A stretch of 14,406 bases of DNA. It comes from Trichodesmium sp. MAG_R04. Lineage in GTDB: Bacteria; Cyanobacteriota; Cyanobacteriia; Cyanobacteriales; Microcoleaceae. The DNA lies in contig JAKQYG010000050.1 of assembly GCA_023356515.1 (NCBI GenBank), positions 1 through 14,406 of the forward strand, in the 5' to 3' direction. The position numbers and the translations under genes are program-made. The notes under the pieces were generated by a model, which did not search any database, was not told the DNA's origin, and was given only the letters and a program-made list of their open reading frames with translations. Of the stretch, positions 1 to 6,934 are shown piece by piece. Position 1 is the first letter of the stretch. The number at the start of each line of letters is the position of its first letter.

Positions 1-246
1 CCCCAACTTGTAGCTAACAAATTCTGGGCTCAGGGCAAGGTTGAAAAAGGTAAAAATTTGGCAGAAGAGGGAAAAATAGAAGAGGCAATTTCTCTGTTTA
101 AAGAAGCCCAAAAATTATCACCAGAAATTGACCTTGCTCCTAATACAGAAACTAGAGAAACAGACCCCCAACTTGTAGCTAACAAATTCTGGGCTCAGGG
201 CAAGGTTGAAAAAGGTAAAAATTTGGCAGAAGAGGGAAAAATAGAA
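1..246 (+). repeat. 165-bp tandem coding repeat (55-aa unit)
   Basis: Bases 1-81 are repeated exactly at 166-246, an offset of 165 bp, which keeps the frame. The copies diverge directly after base 81, where the codons for EEAISLF become EQTINLY. More units may lie upstream of the window edge. Confidence 0.95.
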
Positions 247-618
247 CAAACAATTAATCTTTATAAGGAAGCACAAAAATTAGATTCAGATGTCGAAATA
301 GATGTAGAAAATTGGGGAGAATTATGTTGGTTTGGTAGCTTAAATAATCAGGCTCAAGATATTATGTTTGCCTGTGAAAAAGCTGTTAAATTGAAACCAA
401 ATAATCTAGAATTCCGGAGGTATCGAGGTTTAGCAACAGCATTAACAGGAAATTATCAGAGAGCAATTGATGATTTTCAAATATTAGTAGATACCATCAA
501 AAATGAGGAGGAAAAAGCCAGATTTGAGGGTTGGATAGAGACTTTGAAAAAAGGAGAAAATCCCTTTACTTCTGAGGTCTTAGAGAAGTTGAAAAAGAAC
601 CCTAAATATTCATTATAA
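1..618 (+). CDS. C-terminal part of a TPR-repeat protein (5' truncated by window edge)
   Basis: The reading frame is open from the first base, so the true start lies outside the window; a TTG at 58 lies inside the repeat and is not a credible start. The visible 205 residues begin with a 55-residue unit present twice (window residues 1-55, then from 56). Each unit has a TPR-like helix pair of the form EEGKIEEAISLFKEAQKL. A third, more divergent segment follows (LCWFGSLN, FACEKAVKLKPNN, GLATALTGNYQRAIDDFQ). The end is a conserved-looking tail with WIETLKKGENPFTSE. TPR units mediate protein-protein contacts. From memory, this kind of tail occurs at the C-terminus of large cyanobacterial WD40, caspase-like or STAND-type proteins, so the missing N-terminus may be a signalling or effector module; that is inference. 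The first 81 bases of the two units are identical, which suggests recent duplication or gene conversion. Confidence 0.88.
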   Translation, partial: PQLVANKFWAQGKVEKGKNLAEEGKIEEAISLFKEAQKLSPEIDLAPNTETRETDPQLVANKFWAQGKVEKGKNLAEEGKIEQTINLYKEAQKLDSDVEIDVENWGELCWFGSLNNQAQDIMFACEKAVKLKPNNLEFRRYRGLATALTGNYQRAIDDFQILVDTIKNEEEKARFEGWIETLKKGENPFTSEVLEKLKKNPKYSL

Positions 619-646
619 TAATCTTTGTAAGATACTTTAACCCACA

Positions 647-711
647 TTCCGCACTTCAATTTGTAACATAAAAATTAGCATAAAATCCCTAGCTTGCTTA
701 AGTTCCGCACT
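647..711 (+). repeat. Pair of TTCCGCACT nonamers upstream of minC
   Basis: The nonamer TTCCGCACT occurs at 647-655 and 703-711, 56 bp apart. The second copy continues into GCGG and can form a small CCGC-ACT-GCGG hairpin. They lie in the 197-bp spacer between the TPR gene and minC. Function is unknown; they could be ends of a decayed element or simple chance. Confidence 0.4.
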
Positions 712-815
712 GCGGTATAATAATAGACCGTGATATAAACACAGAACCTCCGAGTAATGACTGATATGATAGAATAGTATGGCCATAGGAAAAGATAAAA
801 AACATCCCATACTTT

Positions 816-1598
816 ATGTCTTTTGATGCTTCCGTCTCAACTACTTCTACCTCAACACAAGAACTAAATACCAACTTGCAAGTCAGATTCAAAACAGAGG
901 AAGGAAAGTTGTTATTACTATTGCCACCAGAATCTAATCATGGTGACATAGAAAATCCAATAGCCATGACGTGGACAGAAATTTGGCAACAATTAAAGCA
1001 ACGCCTGAAGGCAGGAGAAAAATTTTGGCAACCAAAAACAGAAGTAGAGCTAATTACATTTGACCGCCTATTAGATACTCGTCAACTCCAAGAAATAGCC
1101 GAAGCACTTTTAGAAGTAGAACTAAACCTCAGAAAAGTTAGCACATCACGTCGTCAGACCGCTGTAGCAGCAGCTACAGTAGGCTATTCTGTAGAACAAA
1201 AACCTGCCTTGAGCACCCTAAGTCAAACTTCCACAGAAAAAGTCCAACCTTTAGCTGAACCACTTTATCTAGAAATGACCATACGTTCAGGAGTAGAAAT
1301 TCGGCATCCAGGTACCATAATAATTGTAGGAGACCTAAATCCAGGTGGCTCTGTAATTGCAGATGGGGACATTCTCCTATGGGGCCGTTTACGAGGAGTA
1401 GTCCATGCAGGAGCCAAAGGAAATTCTAAAAGTGTGATTATGACCTTGCAAATGGAACCAACTCTCATTAGGATTGCAGATAAAGTTGCCAGAGGGCCAG
1501 AAAAACCACCAGTCCAATTTTATCCTGAAGTAGCTTATATTTTGGGCCAAGAGATTCGTATTAGTAGAGCTAGAGATTTTACTAAAATATATCGTTAA
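816..1598 (+). CDS. minC: Septum site-determining protein MinC
   Basis: MinC is the inhibitor of FtsZ polymerisation. MinD recruits it to the membrane, where it blocks division away from mid-cell. The 260-residue protein has an N-terminal domain (about 17-105, with a WTEIWQQLKQRLKAGEKFW segment), a low-complexity linker (about 110-145), and a C-terminal beta-helix domain (about 150-260). The last carries the hallmark glycine-rich turns GTIIIVGDLNPGG (166-178) and RLRGVVHAG (191-199), the surface that binds MinD and dimerises. Length is normal for a cyanobacterial MinC. The N-terminal 15 residues are Ser/Thr-rich and probably disordered. The adjacent minD and minE in the same direction confirm the call, although minD starts 533 bp downstream rather than immediately after. 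No convincing ribosome binding site precedes the ATG. Confidence 0.94.
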   Translation: MSFDASVSTTSTSTQELNTNLQVRFKTEEGKLLLLLPPESNHGDIENPIAMTWTEIWQQLKQRLKAGEKFWQPKTEVELITFDRLLDTRQLQEIAEALLEVELNLRKVSTSRRQTAVAAATVGYSVEQKPALSTLSQTSTEKVQPLAEPLYLEMTIRSGVEIRHPGTIIIVGDLNPGGSVIADGDILLWGRLRGVVHAGAKGNSKSVIMTLQMEPTLIRIADKVARGPEKPPVQFYPEVAYILGQEIRISRARDFTKIYR

Positions 1599-1599
1599 C

Positions 1600-1620
1600 A
1601 AAGTCAAAAGTCCAAAGTCG
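1600..1620 (+). repeat. Short tandem heptamer array (AAAGTCN x3)
   Basis: AAAGTCA, AAAGTCC and AAAGTCG follow one another without gaps at 1600-1606, 1607-1613 and 1614-1620, two bases after the minC stop. This is the form of the short tandemly repeated repetitive (STRR) heptamers known from filamentous cyanobacteria. Three units is short, so the assignment is tentative. Confidence 0.6.
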
Positions 1621-1815
1621 CCAAATCAGAAATTATTTTGGCAATCAAAATTTTGAGCAACCCTCCCAAAACATTTCCTCCTAAAAAGTGGGATTTTAAA
1701 CCCAATTATTCTGATAAATTTATTTAGGGCTTGCCAATTAATCATAAAAGCATTGACATATTAAAGGCAATATCCTTATTTTAGTTGCAAAAAGTACTAG
1801 CTTTTTGCTGATTTA

Positions 1816-1991
1816 AGCTGAAAAAGTTAGTATTTTGGGTTGACCATGGCAAAAAAATGAAGGGACAAATATATCCAACTTCCTTTGTCGGAACCTTGCA
1901 TGCAACCTCCCCACATATCCTCCCCGGAGATGTTAGAGGTCGGTCCCCTACTCCGAAAAAAGACTTTTTCAGTAAGCCCTATTTAGTAATA
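1816..1991 (+). repeat. Dispersed intergenic repeat, copy 1 (between minC and minD)
   Basis: The reverse complement of 12601-12767 aligns here over about 170 nt. The two share an exact 19-mer (1821-1839 versus 12743-12761), CCATGGCA followed by an A-rich stretch, AAATATATCC, GGAGATGTTAG, CCCTA and an AGNAAGCC tail. Frames differ between copies and carry unrelated stops, so conservation is at DNA or RNA level. Short nested stems can be drawn around the GGAGATGTTAG core, with outer arms ACCTC 1905-1909 and GAGGT 1936-1940. The family is unidentified. Confidence 0.8.
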
Positions 1992-2131
1992 TAAAAGGTT
2001 AAAGATATATTAGTTTTAAATTATTTGCTAACTAACTTAATATTTGGCAAAAACAAGATTTTATTGACAAAATTGCGCCTTCTATCGTAGCAAAAATTGA
2101 TTATATACAATTACTTAATGTCTAATAGCTT

Positions 2132-2938
2132 ATGAGCAGAATTATTGTGATTACTTCTGGTAAAGGTGGAGTAGGAAAAACTACTTGTACAGCAAATTTG
2201 GGGATGGCCTTAGCTCAAAAAGGCCACCAAGTCGCAGTAATTGATGCAGATTTCGGCTTGAGAAATTTGGACTTACTTCTAGGTTTAGAAAATAGAATTG
2301 TCTATACAGCAGTAGAAGTTTTAGCAGGAGAATGCCGCTTGGAACAGGCAATAGTTAGAGATAAGCGAGAATCTCGTTTATCCCTTCTCCCCGCTGCCCA
2401 AAACCGTTTGAAAGAATCAGTTACTCCTCAACAAATGCAGGAGTTAATAGAGATGTTAATACCAAAATATGAATATATTTTGATAGACTCTCCTGCTGGA
2501 ATTGAACAGGGTTTTCAGAATGCAATTGCACCAGCCCAAGAAGCTATAATTATTACAACCCCAGAAATATCTTCAGTCCGTGATGCAGACCGAGTAATTG
2601 GACTTCTAGAAGCACATAATCTCAAAAATATTCATCTAATAGTTAATAGGATTAAACCCCAGATGGTAAAAGCTGATGAAATGATGTCTGTACAAGATGT
2701 AGAGGAAATACTCGCTATCCCACTGATGGGAATTATTCCAGATGACGAAAAAGTAATTGTATCTACTAACCGAGGAGAACCTGTAGTATTAATGGAAAAT
2801 CTTTCTCAGGCCGGCTTAGAATTTAATAACATTGCTCGTCGTTTAGATGGAGAAAAAGTAGATTTTATAGACCTGAACCCCCCACCAGAAAACTTTTTTA
2901 CTTGGTTGCGCAAAATATTGTTATATAAAATTATTTGA
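2132..2938 (+). CDS. minD: Septum site-determining protein MinD (membrane ATPase)
   Basis: MinD is the ParA/MinD-type ATPase that dimerises on the membrane when ATP-bound. It recruits MinC and is released when MinE stimulates hydrolysis. The 268-residue product shows the deviant Walker A SGKGGVGKTT (9-18) with signature Lys11 and Lys16. It also shows the switch I segment DADFGLRNLD (38-47) and a Walker B-like LIDSPAG (117-123, Asp119). The extreme C-terminus (about 254-268, FFTWLRKILLYKII) is amphipathic with basic residues and fits the membrane-targeting helix, which is slightly longer than usual. minE follows after 56 bp in the same direction, so minDE is probably co-transcribed. The start is fixed by the canonical MSRIIVITSGKGG beginning. 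Confidence 0.97.
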   Translation: MSRIIVITSGKGGVGKTTCTANLGMALAQKGHQVAVIDADFGLRNLDLLLGLENRIVYTAVEVLAGECRLEQAIVRDKRESRLSLLPAAQNRLKESVTPQQMQELIEMLIPKYEYILIDSPAGIEQGFQNAIAPAQEAIIITTPEISSVRDADRVIGLLEAHNLKNIHLIVNRIKPQMVKADEMMSVQDVEEILAIPLMGIIPDDEKVIVSTNRGEPVVLMENLSQAGLEFNNIARRLDGEKVDFIDLNPPPENFFTWLRKILLYKII

Positions 2939-2994
2939 TCCTGGGAAATCTTACCTCAATCTACCTCATAAATTAACTATCTTAGTTTAAGCTA

Positions 2995-3282
2995 ATGCTA
3001 AACGAAATTATAGAAAAACTTTTTTCTAGAAATACCCCTAAGAGTCGTGAAGAGGTTAAGCGTCGTTTAAAGTTGGTTATTGCACACGACCGCGCCGATC
3101 TTAATCCAGAAGTAATTCAAGCAATGAGAAAAGAAATTCTAGAAGTAGTATCTCGCTATGTTGAAATAGATGATAGCGATTCAGAATTTGTATTAGAAAA
3201 TAATCAAAGAGTTACAAGTTTAGTGGCCAACTTACCTATTCGACGTATTAAGGCCCAACCCATTCAAAATGAGAAAGATTAA
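2995..3282 (+). CDS. minE: Cell division topological specificity factor MinE
   Basis: MinE displaces MinC from MinD and stimulates the MinD ATPase, which drives Min pattern formation. The 95-residue protein has the standard order. An N-terminal amphipathic membrane-targeting segment (1-12, MLNEIIEKLFSR) comes first. Next is the anti-MinCD region (about 21-34, VKRRLKLVIAHDRA). The topological-specificity domain (about 35-86) follows, with DLNPEVIQAMRKEILEVVSRY. Its 56-bp distance from minD and shared direction indicate one transcript. A hairpin with a following T tract lies just after the stop. Confidence 0.97.
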   Translation: MLNEIIEKLFSRNTPKSREEVKRRLKLVIAHDRADLNPEVIQAMRKEILEVVSRYVEIDDSDSEFVLENNQRVTSLVANLPIRRIKAQPIQNEKD

Positions 3283-3285
3283 ATC

Positions 3286-3317
3286 CAGGAATTCGAGAAA
3301 TATTCCTGATTACTTTT
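3286..3317 (+). terminator. Possible terminator after minE
   Basis: CAGGAAT (3286-3292) pairs with ATTCCTG (3302-3308) across a 9-nt loop. A TTTTT tract starts at 3313, four bases after the stem. The hairpin begins four bases after the minE stop. The stem is only 7 bp and moderately AT-rich, so it may be a weak terminator. Confidence 0.5.
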
Positions 3318-3453
3318 TCTCCTCTCCCTAGAAAGAGAAAATCCCGGACCGTTGTGGGGAAGGTTGTTAATCGAAGATCATACACAAAATTCGTGGGCAA
3401 ATTATAAATTAATATCATCCTGGATGAACGCTTCGATGATACTCTAAAAAATG

Positions 3454-3490
3454 ACCGGAAAATTGGGTTTCAACCCTAGCCCTTTTAGGG
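3454..3490 (+). repeat. 37-nt dispersed repeat, copy A (IS-end-like)
   Basis: It aligns without gaps to 12344-12380, and I count 30 of 37 matches. It begins ACCGGAAAATTGGGTTT and ends CCTTTTAGGG. The second half can form a small hairpin. In the other copy this segment precedes an IS200/IS605-like remnant, so it may derive from the left end of such an element. No matching right end is visible near this copy. Confidence 0.6.
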
Positions 3491-3612
3491 ATGATGAACG
3501 GCAACTAAGGTTTTTCTTAATAATTTGAATGTCCCATATTTGTCCGGGAAAAGCGGAAAGTTAATGGAAACCTCACCAATTTCGGATCAGTCAATCATTA
3601 CAGATAGGTAGA

Positions 3613-5067
3613 ATGGTAACCACGGCAGAAAAAACAAACGTAGGATATATTACTCAAATTATCGGTCCAGTAGTAGATGCCAAGTTTCCTAGTGGAAATC
3701 TTCCAGAAATCTACAACTCCTTAACAATTAAAGGTAAAAATGAAGCCGGACAAGAGATTTCCGTGACCTGTGAAGTACAACAACTTCTAGGGGACAACCA
3801 AGTCCGAGCTGTGGCAATGAGTGCTACAGATGGCCTGGTGCGTGGCATGGAAGTAGTAGATACCCGTGCTGCAATTAGTGTACCTGTAGGAACTGCCACC
3901 CTTGGTAGAATATTTAATGTTGTCGGTGAACCTGTAGATGAATTAGGTCCAGTTAAAACAGAGGACAAATTTCCCATTCATCGCGCAGCTCCTAAACTTG
4001 TGGAGCTAGAAACTAAGCCTTCCGTATTTGAAACAGGCATTAAAGTTGTAGACCTACTTGCCCCTTATCGTCGTGGTGGAAAAATTGGTCTATTTGGTGG
4101 TGCGGGTGTAGGTAAAACCGTTATCATCATGGAATTAATTAACAACATCGCTAAAGCTCATGGTGGAGTATCGGTTTTTGGTGGTGTGGGAGAGCGAACT
4201 CGTGAAGGTAATGACCTTTACAATGAGATGATTGAGTCCAAAGTTATTAACCCAGAAAACCTTACTGAATCTAAAGTAGCTTTGGTTTATGGCCAGATGA
4301 ATGAACCACCAGGAGCTAGGATGCGTGTTGGTCTTTCAGCGTTGACAATGGCAGAATATTTCCGGGATGTTAGTAAGCAAGACGTACTGCTATTCATTGA
4401 TAATATTTTCCGATTTGTACAAGCTGGTTCTGAAGTATCTGCTCTTTTAGGCAGAATGCCCTCTGCTGTGGGATATCAGCCTACTCTTGGTACAGAGATG
4501 GGTGAGTTGCAAGAACGCATTACATCCACAAAAGAAGGTTCAATTACTTCTATTCAAGCTGTCTATGTACCTGCGGATGACTTGACAGACCCTGCACCTG
4601 CTACCACTTTTGCTCACCTGGATGCTACTACAGTGTTATCAAGGGGCCTTGCTTCTAAGGGTATTTACCCAGCCGTTGACCCCTTAGATTCTACGTCCAC
4701 TATGTTACAACCAAATGTAGTTGGTGATGAACACTATGGTGTTGCTCGTTCAGTACAATCTACTCTACAAAGGTATAAGGAACTTCAAGATATTATCGCT
4801 ATTCTTGGTTTAGATGAATTATCGGAAGATGACCGTCTGCTTGTAGCTCGCGCTCGTAAGATTGAGCGGTTTTTATCACAGCCATTCTTTGTAGCAGAAG
4901 TGTTTACTGGTTCTCCTGGTCAATATGTGAAGCTAGAAGATACTATGAAAGGCTTTAAAATGATTTTATCCGGTGAACTCGACGATTTACCAGAGCAGGC
5001 TTTCTATATGGTAGGTGGTATTGACCAAGTAATTGCCAAAGCTGAAAAACTTAAAGCAGAAGCATAG
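3613..5067 (+). CDS. atpD: F1 ATP synthase catalytic subunit beta
   Basis: This is the catalytic beta subunit of F1F0 ATP synthase (named atpB in plastid-style nomenclature), which makes ATP from the thylakoid or plasma membrane proton gradient. The 484 residues give a beta-barrel N-domain (to about 95). The nucleotide-binding domain follows, with P-loop GGAGVGKT (162-169), GERTREG (193-199) containing catalytic Glu194, and Walker B LLFIDN with Asp263. The helical C-domain carries a DELSEDD version of the DELSEED loop (401-407). Length and motifs are standard and nothing suggests damage. atpC follows in the same direction after 125 bp. In cyanobacteria beta and epsilon sit apart from the main atp operon, as here. 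Confidence 0.99.
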   Translation: MVTTAEKTNVGYITQIIGPVVDAKFPSGNLPEIYNSLTIKGKNEAGQEISVTCEVQQLLGDNQVRAVAMSATDGLVRGMEVVDTRAAISVPVGTATLGRIFNVVGEPVDELGPVKTEDKFPIHRAAPKLVELETKPSVFETGIKVVDLLAPYRRGGKIGLFGGAGVGKTVIIMELINNIAKAHGGVSVFGGVGERTREGNDLYNEMIESKVINPENLTESKVALVYGQMNEPPGARMRVGLSALTMAEYFRDVSKQDVLLFIDNIFRFVQAGSEVSALLGRMPSAVGYQPTLGTEMGELQERITSTKEGSITSIQAVYVPADDLTDPAPATTFAHLDATTVLSRGLASKGIYPAVDPLDSTSTMLQPNVVGDEHYGVARSVQSTLQRYKELQDIIAILGLDELSEDDRLLVARARKIERFLSQPFFVAEVFTGSPGQYVKLEDTMKGFKMILSGELDDLPEQAFYMVGGIDQVIAKAEKLKAEA

Positions 5068-5116
5068 TCATATTAATATTTATTCTGTTTGTTGTCAGCC
5101 AGCAAATAAATATTGA

Positions 5117-5160
5117 CAGTTGACTTGTTGGTTTTCAGTCCAGAGAACAACAGTCAACTG
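5117..5160 (+). other. Inverted repeat in the atpD-atpC spacer
   Basis: CAGTTGAC (5117-5124) pairs perfectly with GTCAACTG (5153-5160). The stem continues with TGTTG (5126-5130) and CAACA (5148-5152) after a one-base bulge, giving 13 pairs and a 17-nt loop. No T tract follows, so a strong intrinsic terminator is unlikely. It could stabilise or process the bicistronic mRNA, or tune beta to epsilon output. The arms resemble the GTCAACTG-type short repeats common in filamentous cyanobacteria. Confidence 0.65.
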
Positions 5161-5192
5161 AAAGATAAAAAATAATAACAAATAATTGACAA

Positions 5193-5606
5193 ATGACATT
5201 AACTGTGCGTGTAATAGCTCCCGACAAAACAATTTGGGACTCAGAAGCTAAAGAAATAATTCTACCTAGTACAACAGGTCAATTGGGAATTTTAGGTGGA
5301 CACGCTCCACTTTTAACTGCTCTGGATATAGGTGTAATGCGAGTTCGTGCTGAAAATGATTGGATAGCGATCGCTCTGATGGGTGGTTTTGCTGAAGTAG
5401 AAGAAGATGAAGTAAATATACTTGTTAATGGTGCTGAAAGAGGAGATAGTATTGACAAAGAAGCAGCTCGTTTAGCTTATGAGGAAGCAGATCAACGTAT
5501 GCAAACAGCTGAAAATGGTGATAATCTTCAAGAAAAAATTCAAGCCAAACAAAATTTAAAGCGAACCAGAGCAAGGTTCCAAGCTACTGGTGGAATGGTC
5601 AACTAA
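5193..5606 (+). CDS. atpC: F1 ATP synthase subunit epsilon
   Basis: Epsilon belongs to the rotating central stalk of F1. It couples rotation to the c-ring and can inhibit ATP hydrolysis through its C-terminal helices. The 137-residue product has the N-terminal beta-sandwich (about 1-85) with the family's PSTTGQLGILGGHAPLLTAL stretch, and a two-helix C-terminal domain (about 88-135) ending in AKQNLKRTRARFQ. Length is normal for cyanobacteria and plastids (atpE in that nomenclature). It follows atpD by 125 bp, with a strong inverted repeat in between. Its stop codon overlaps that of the convergent minus-strand gene by four bases. A HIP1 site lies inside the gene. Confidence 0.98.
   Translation: MTLTVRVIAPDKTIWDSEAKEIILPSTTGQLGILGGHAPLLTALDIGVMRVRAENDWIAIALMGGFAEVEEDEVNILVNGAERGDSIDKEAARLAYEEADQRMQTAENGDNLQEKIQAKQNLKRTRARFQATGGMVN
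5367..5374. repeat. HIP1 octamer GCGATCGC (in atpC)
   Basis: This is a perfect copy of the highly iterated palindrome that is over-represented in many cyanobacterial genomes. It is read through in the atpC frame. Confidence 0.9.
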
Positions 5607-5908
5607 AGCCCTACTTCTATTAACAGGGACTGTATTTGTTCCCAGGTCAGTCCCTGTTTAATATAAATAGGTGCTTTTGGACTGTAGGGACTAGCAACTA
5701 TATCAACGCTGACAATTCTAGCTGTTTCCGGCAAGACAGGCACATCTGGGTTAAAAGCAGTAGGCCTCATCAGAGAACTAGAAAAACCTTTAAATATAGC
5801 TATTTCATCTAGTTGTTCATCAATTACTATCTTGACTATTAATACTTGATTTGGTTGTTTAATTGTGTACTGTTCCAAACGATGAGCAATATTGTTCTTA
5901 TTATTCAT
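5603..5908 (-). CDS. Conserved hypothetical cyanobacterial protein, 101 aa
   Basis: I cannot assign a function. The product is small and soluble, without a signal peptide or membrane segment. A hydrophobic beta-like segment (about 20-40, VLIVKIVIDEQLDEIAIFK) is followed by a distinctive GFSSSLMRPTAFNPDVPVLP (41-60). The end is a short possible helix, GLTWEQIQSLLIE. This central motif looks like that of small proteins I associate with cyanobacteria and plastids, but I could not confirm the family. Codon use resembles neighbouring genes. The gene converges on atpC and their stops overlap (CTAA, 5603-5606). The ATG at 5908 is the only sensible start, and upstream is AT-rich with no strong ribosome binding site. 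Confidence 0.78.
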   Translation of the reverse strand: MNNKNNIAHRLEQYTIKQPNQVLIVKIVIDEQLDEIAIFKGFSSSLMRPTAFNPDVPVLPETARIVSVDIVASPYSPKAPIYIKQGLTWEQIQSLLIEVGL

Positions 5909-5995
5909 TGTTTGTAGTTAAAATACTCTGTTAACAATTTAGTATTTACCCTAAAGATACAAAATATTGAATTAATTTAATCCTAATATTTACTA

Positions 5996-6616
5996 TTAAT
6001 TTCCTGTAGCAGATCGTCCTTGTCTCTGTAATTTAACCAAAATAAAATAGGAAAGAAAAATTATATAAATTACTAATCCAAAAAATCCCAAAAAACCTAT
6101 AAATTCTTGAGGCCAATCTGGGTGGAGAATTTGTTTAAATAGCCAAGGTGGATTTAACCAAACATTACAAAAAGGATCACTTAGTAATGCATTGCGGGAT
6201 TTAAAAGCACAAGCTAAAAAAGGAATTTGAAATATTGCTCCGAGAAGATTATAAGTAGTACAAGCCCAACGCCAAGAAGTGAAGCTGGCCTTGAGGGGAG
6301 AATTTCGTAATTCTCTGATTTCCTCATTCAAATCTACCCAAAACCACAAAGCTACAGGAACTAAAAATCGAGCTATTAATGATGTGAAAAAACTGATAGG
6401 TACTGCTGCAATCATTAAGTAAACTGTGATTGCTAATAAACTAGCAACTCGCCAATAAATAATCAACAAATGTTGAATAGCTTCAGATTTTTTGACAAAA
6501 GCCCAAATTAATAGAAATAGAGGCATTACTATAGCAAATAACACCGCTAATCTATAGTCCATCCAGACAAAAATGTCTAATCCAGATACAATAGCTAGGG
6601 GGAATAAATTCAACAT
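5996..6616 (-). CDS. DUF3177-like multi-pass membrane protein
   Basis: This 206-residue hydrophobic protein has about five predicted membrane segments (roughly 21-41, 50-74, 77-93, 115-137 and 172-196). Conserved-looking stretches are WMDYRLAVLF, IWAFVKKSEAIQHLLIIYWR and LWFWVDLNEEI. Further ones are SWRWACTTYN, WLNPP and the C-terminal LQRQGRS. They match my recollection of the DUF3177 family, which is confined to cyanobacteria and has no assigned biochemical role. It lies on the minus strand, downstream of cp12 but 374 bp away with a terminator-like hairpin between, so co-transcription with cp12 is unlikely. The ATG at 6616 places the first transmembrane segment at the usual distance from the N-terminus. 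Confidence 0.82.
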   Translation of the reverse strand: MLNLFPLAIVSGLDIFVWMDYRLAVLFAIVMPLFLLIWAFVKKSEAIQHLLIIYWRVASLLAITVYLMIAAVPISFFTSLIARFLVPVALWFWVDLNEEIRELRNSPLKASFTSWRWACTTYNLLGAIFQIPFLACAFKSRNALLSDPFCNVWLNPPWLFKQILHPDWPQEFIGFLGFFGLVIYIIFLSYFILVKLQRQGRSATGN

Positions 6617-6889
6617 AAATAATAATTCTATACTTAATCAGCTATTTAATTTAAAATAGCAGTAAGTTGTAACGATGCAAAAACTAGAAACAAACCTTTA
6701 CACTATTACCCATTAATTAACCCTCCAAACCTATTTTCAAAAACATGAATAAAGCAGGATGTCTATATAGCAGTCCTAAATTGGTTGTGATAATTTTTAT
6801 AATAGTTAATTGGGGCTGAAAACCTTGAAAACTCTAACTACTGAATATTAACTAACAGAAAAATATTACAAATCAAACAGAGTTTCTAT

Positions 6890-6933
6890 GGTAAGCAACT
6901 GAGTTACTGAGTTCAGGACTTCAATTGCTTACC
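6890..6933 (-). other. Second hairpin downstream of cp12
   Basis: GGTAAGCAA (6890-6898) and TTGCTTACC (6925-6933) form a perfect 9-bp stem with a 26-nt loop. Most of the loop is a tandem ACTGAGTT octamer. It lies just beyond the T tract of the first cp12 hairpin and has no T tract of its own. Function is unknown. Confidence 0.6.
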
Positions 6934-6934
6934 T

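Larger units (their letters stand above)
1599..2131. other. Long spacer between minC and minD
   Basis: This 533-bp gap holds no credible gene. From left to right it contains three tandem heptamers directly after the minC stop, an AT-rich stretch, a dispersed repeat (about 1816-1991), and an AT-rich minD leader. A 45-codon frame at 1857-1994 lies wholly within the repeat. The matching frame is broken by a stop in the second copy at 12601-12767, so it is unlikely to be a gene. I see no clear terminator or promoter. Confidence 0.7.
3283..3612. other. Spacer between minE and atpD
   Basis: This 330-bp spacer has no credible gene. It contains a terminator-like hairpin just after minE (3286-3317) and a 37-nt end-like repeat at 3454-3490 that matches 12344-12380. 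It also holds inverted repeats such as TATCATC (3413-3419) with GATGATA (3435-3441), and ATCGAAG (3370-3376) with CTTCGAT (3431-3437). It must also hold the atpD promoter and leader, but I cannot place a promoter with confidence. Confidence 0.6.

Noticed and set aside
477..659. Minus-strand 60-codon frame over the end of the TPR gene
   Set aside because: It is antisense to the TPR coding sequence, has no family likeness and no ribosome binding site.
1857..1994. 45-codon frame in the minC-minD spacer
   Set aside because: It lies wholly inside the dispersed repeat, and the equivalent frame in the second copy is stopped after a few codons, so it is not a conserved gene.
6746..6820. Short hydrophobic plus-strand frame of 24 codons, considered as a small photosystem or cytochrome b6f subunit
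   Set aside because: The peptide (PKLVVIIFIIVNWG at its end) does not match any small photosynthetic subunit I know, and no ribosome binding site precedes it.
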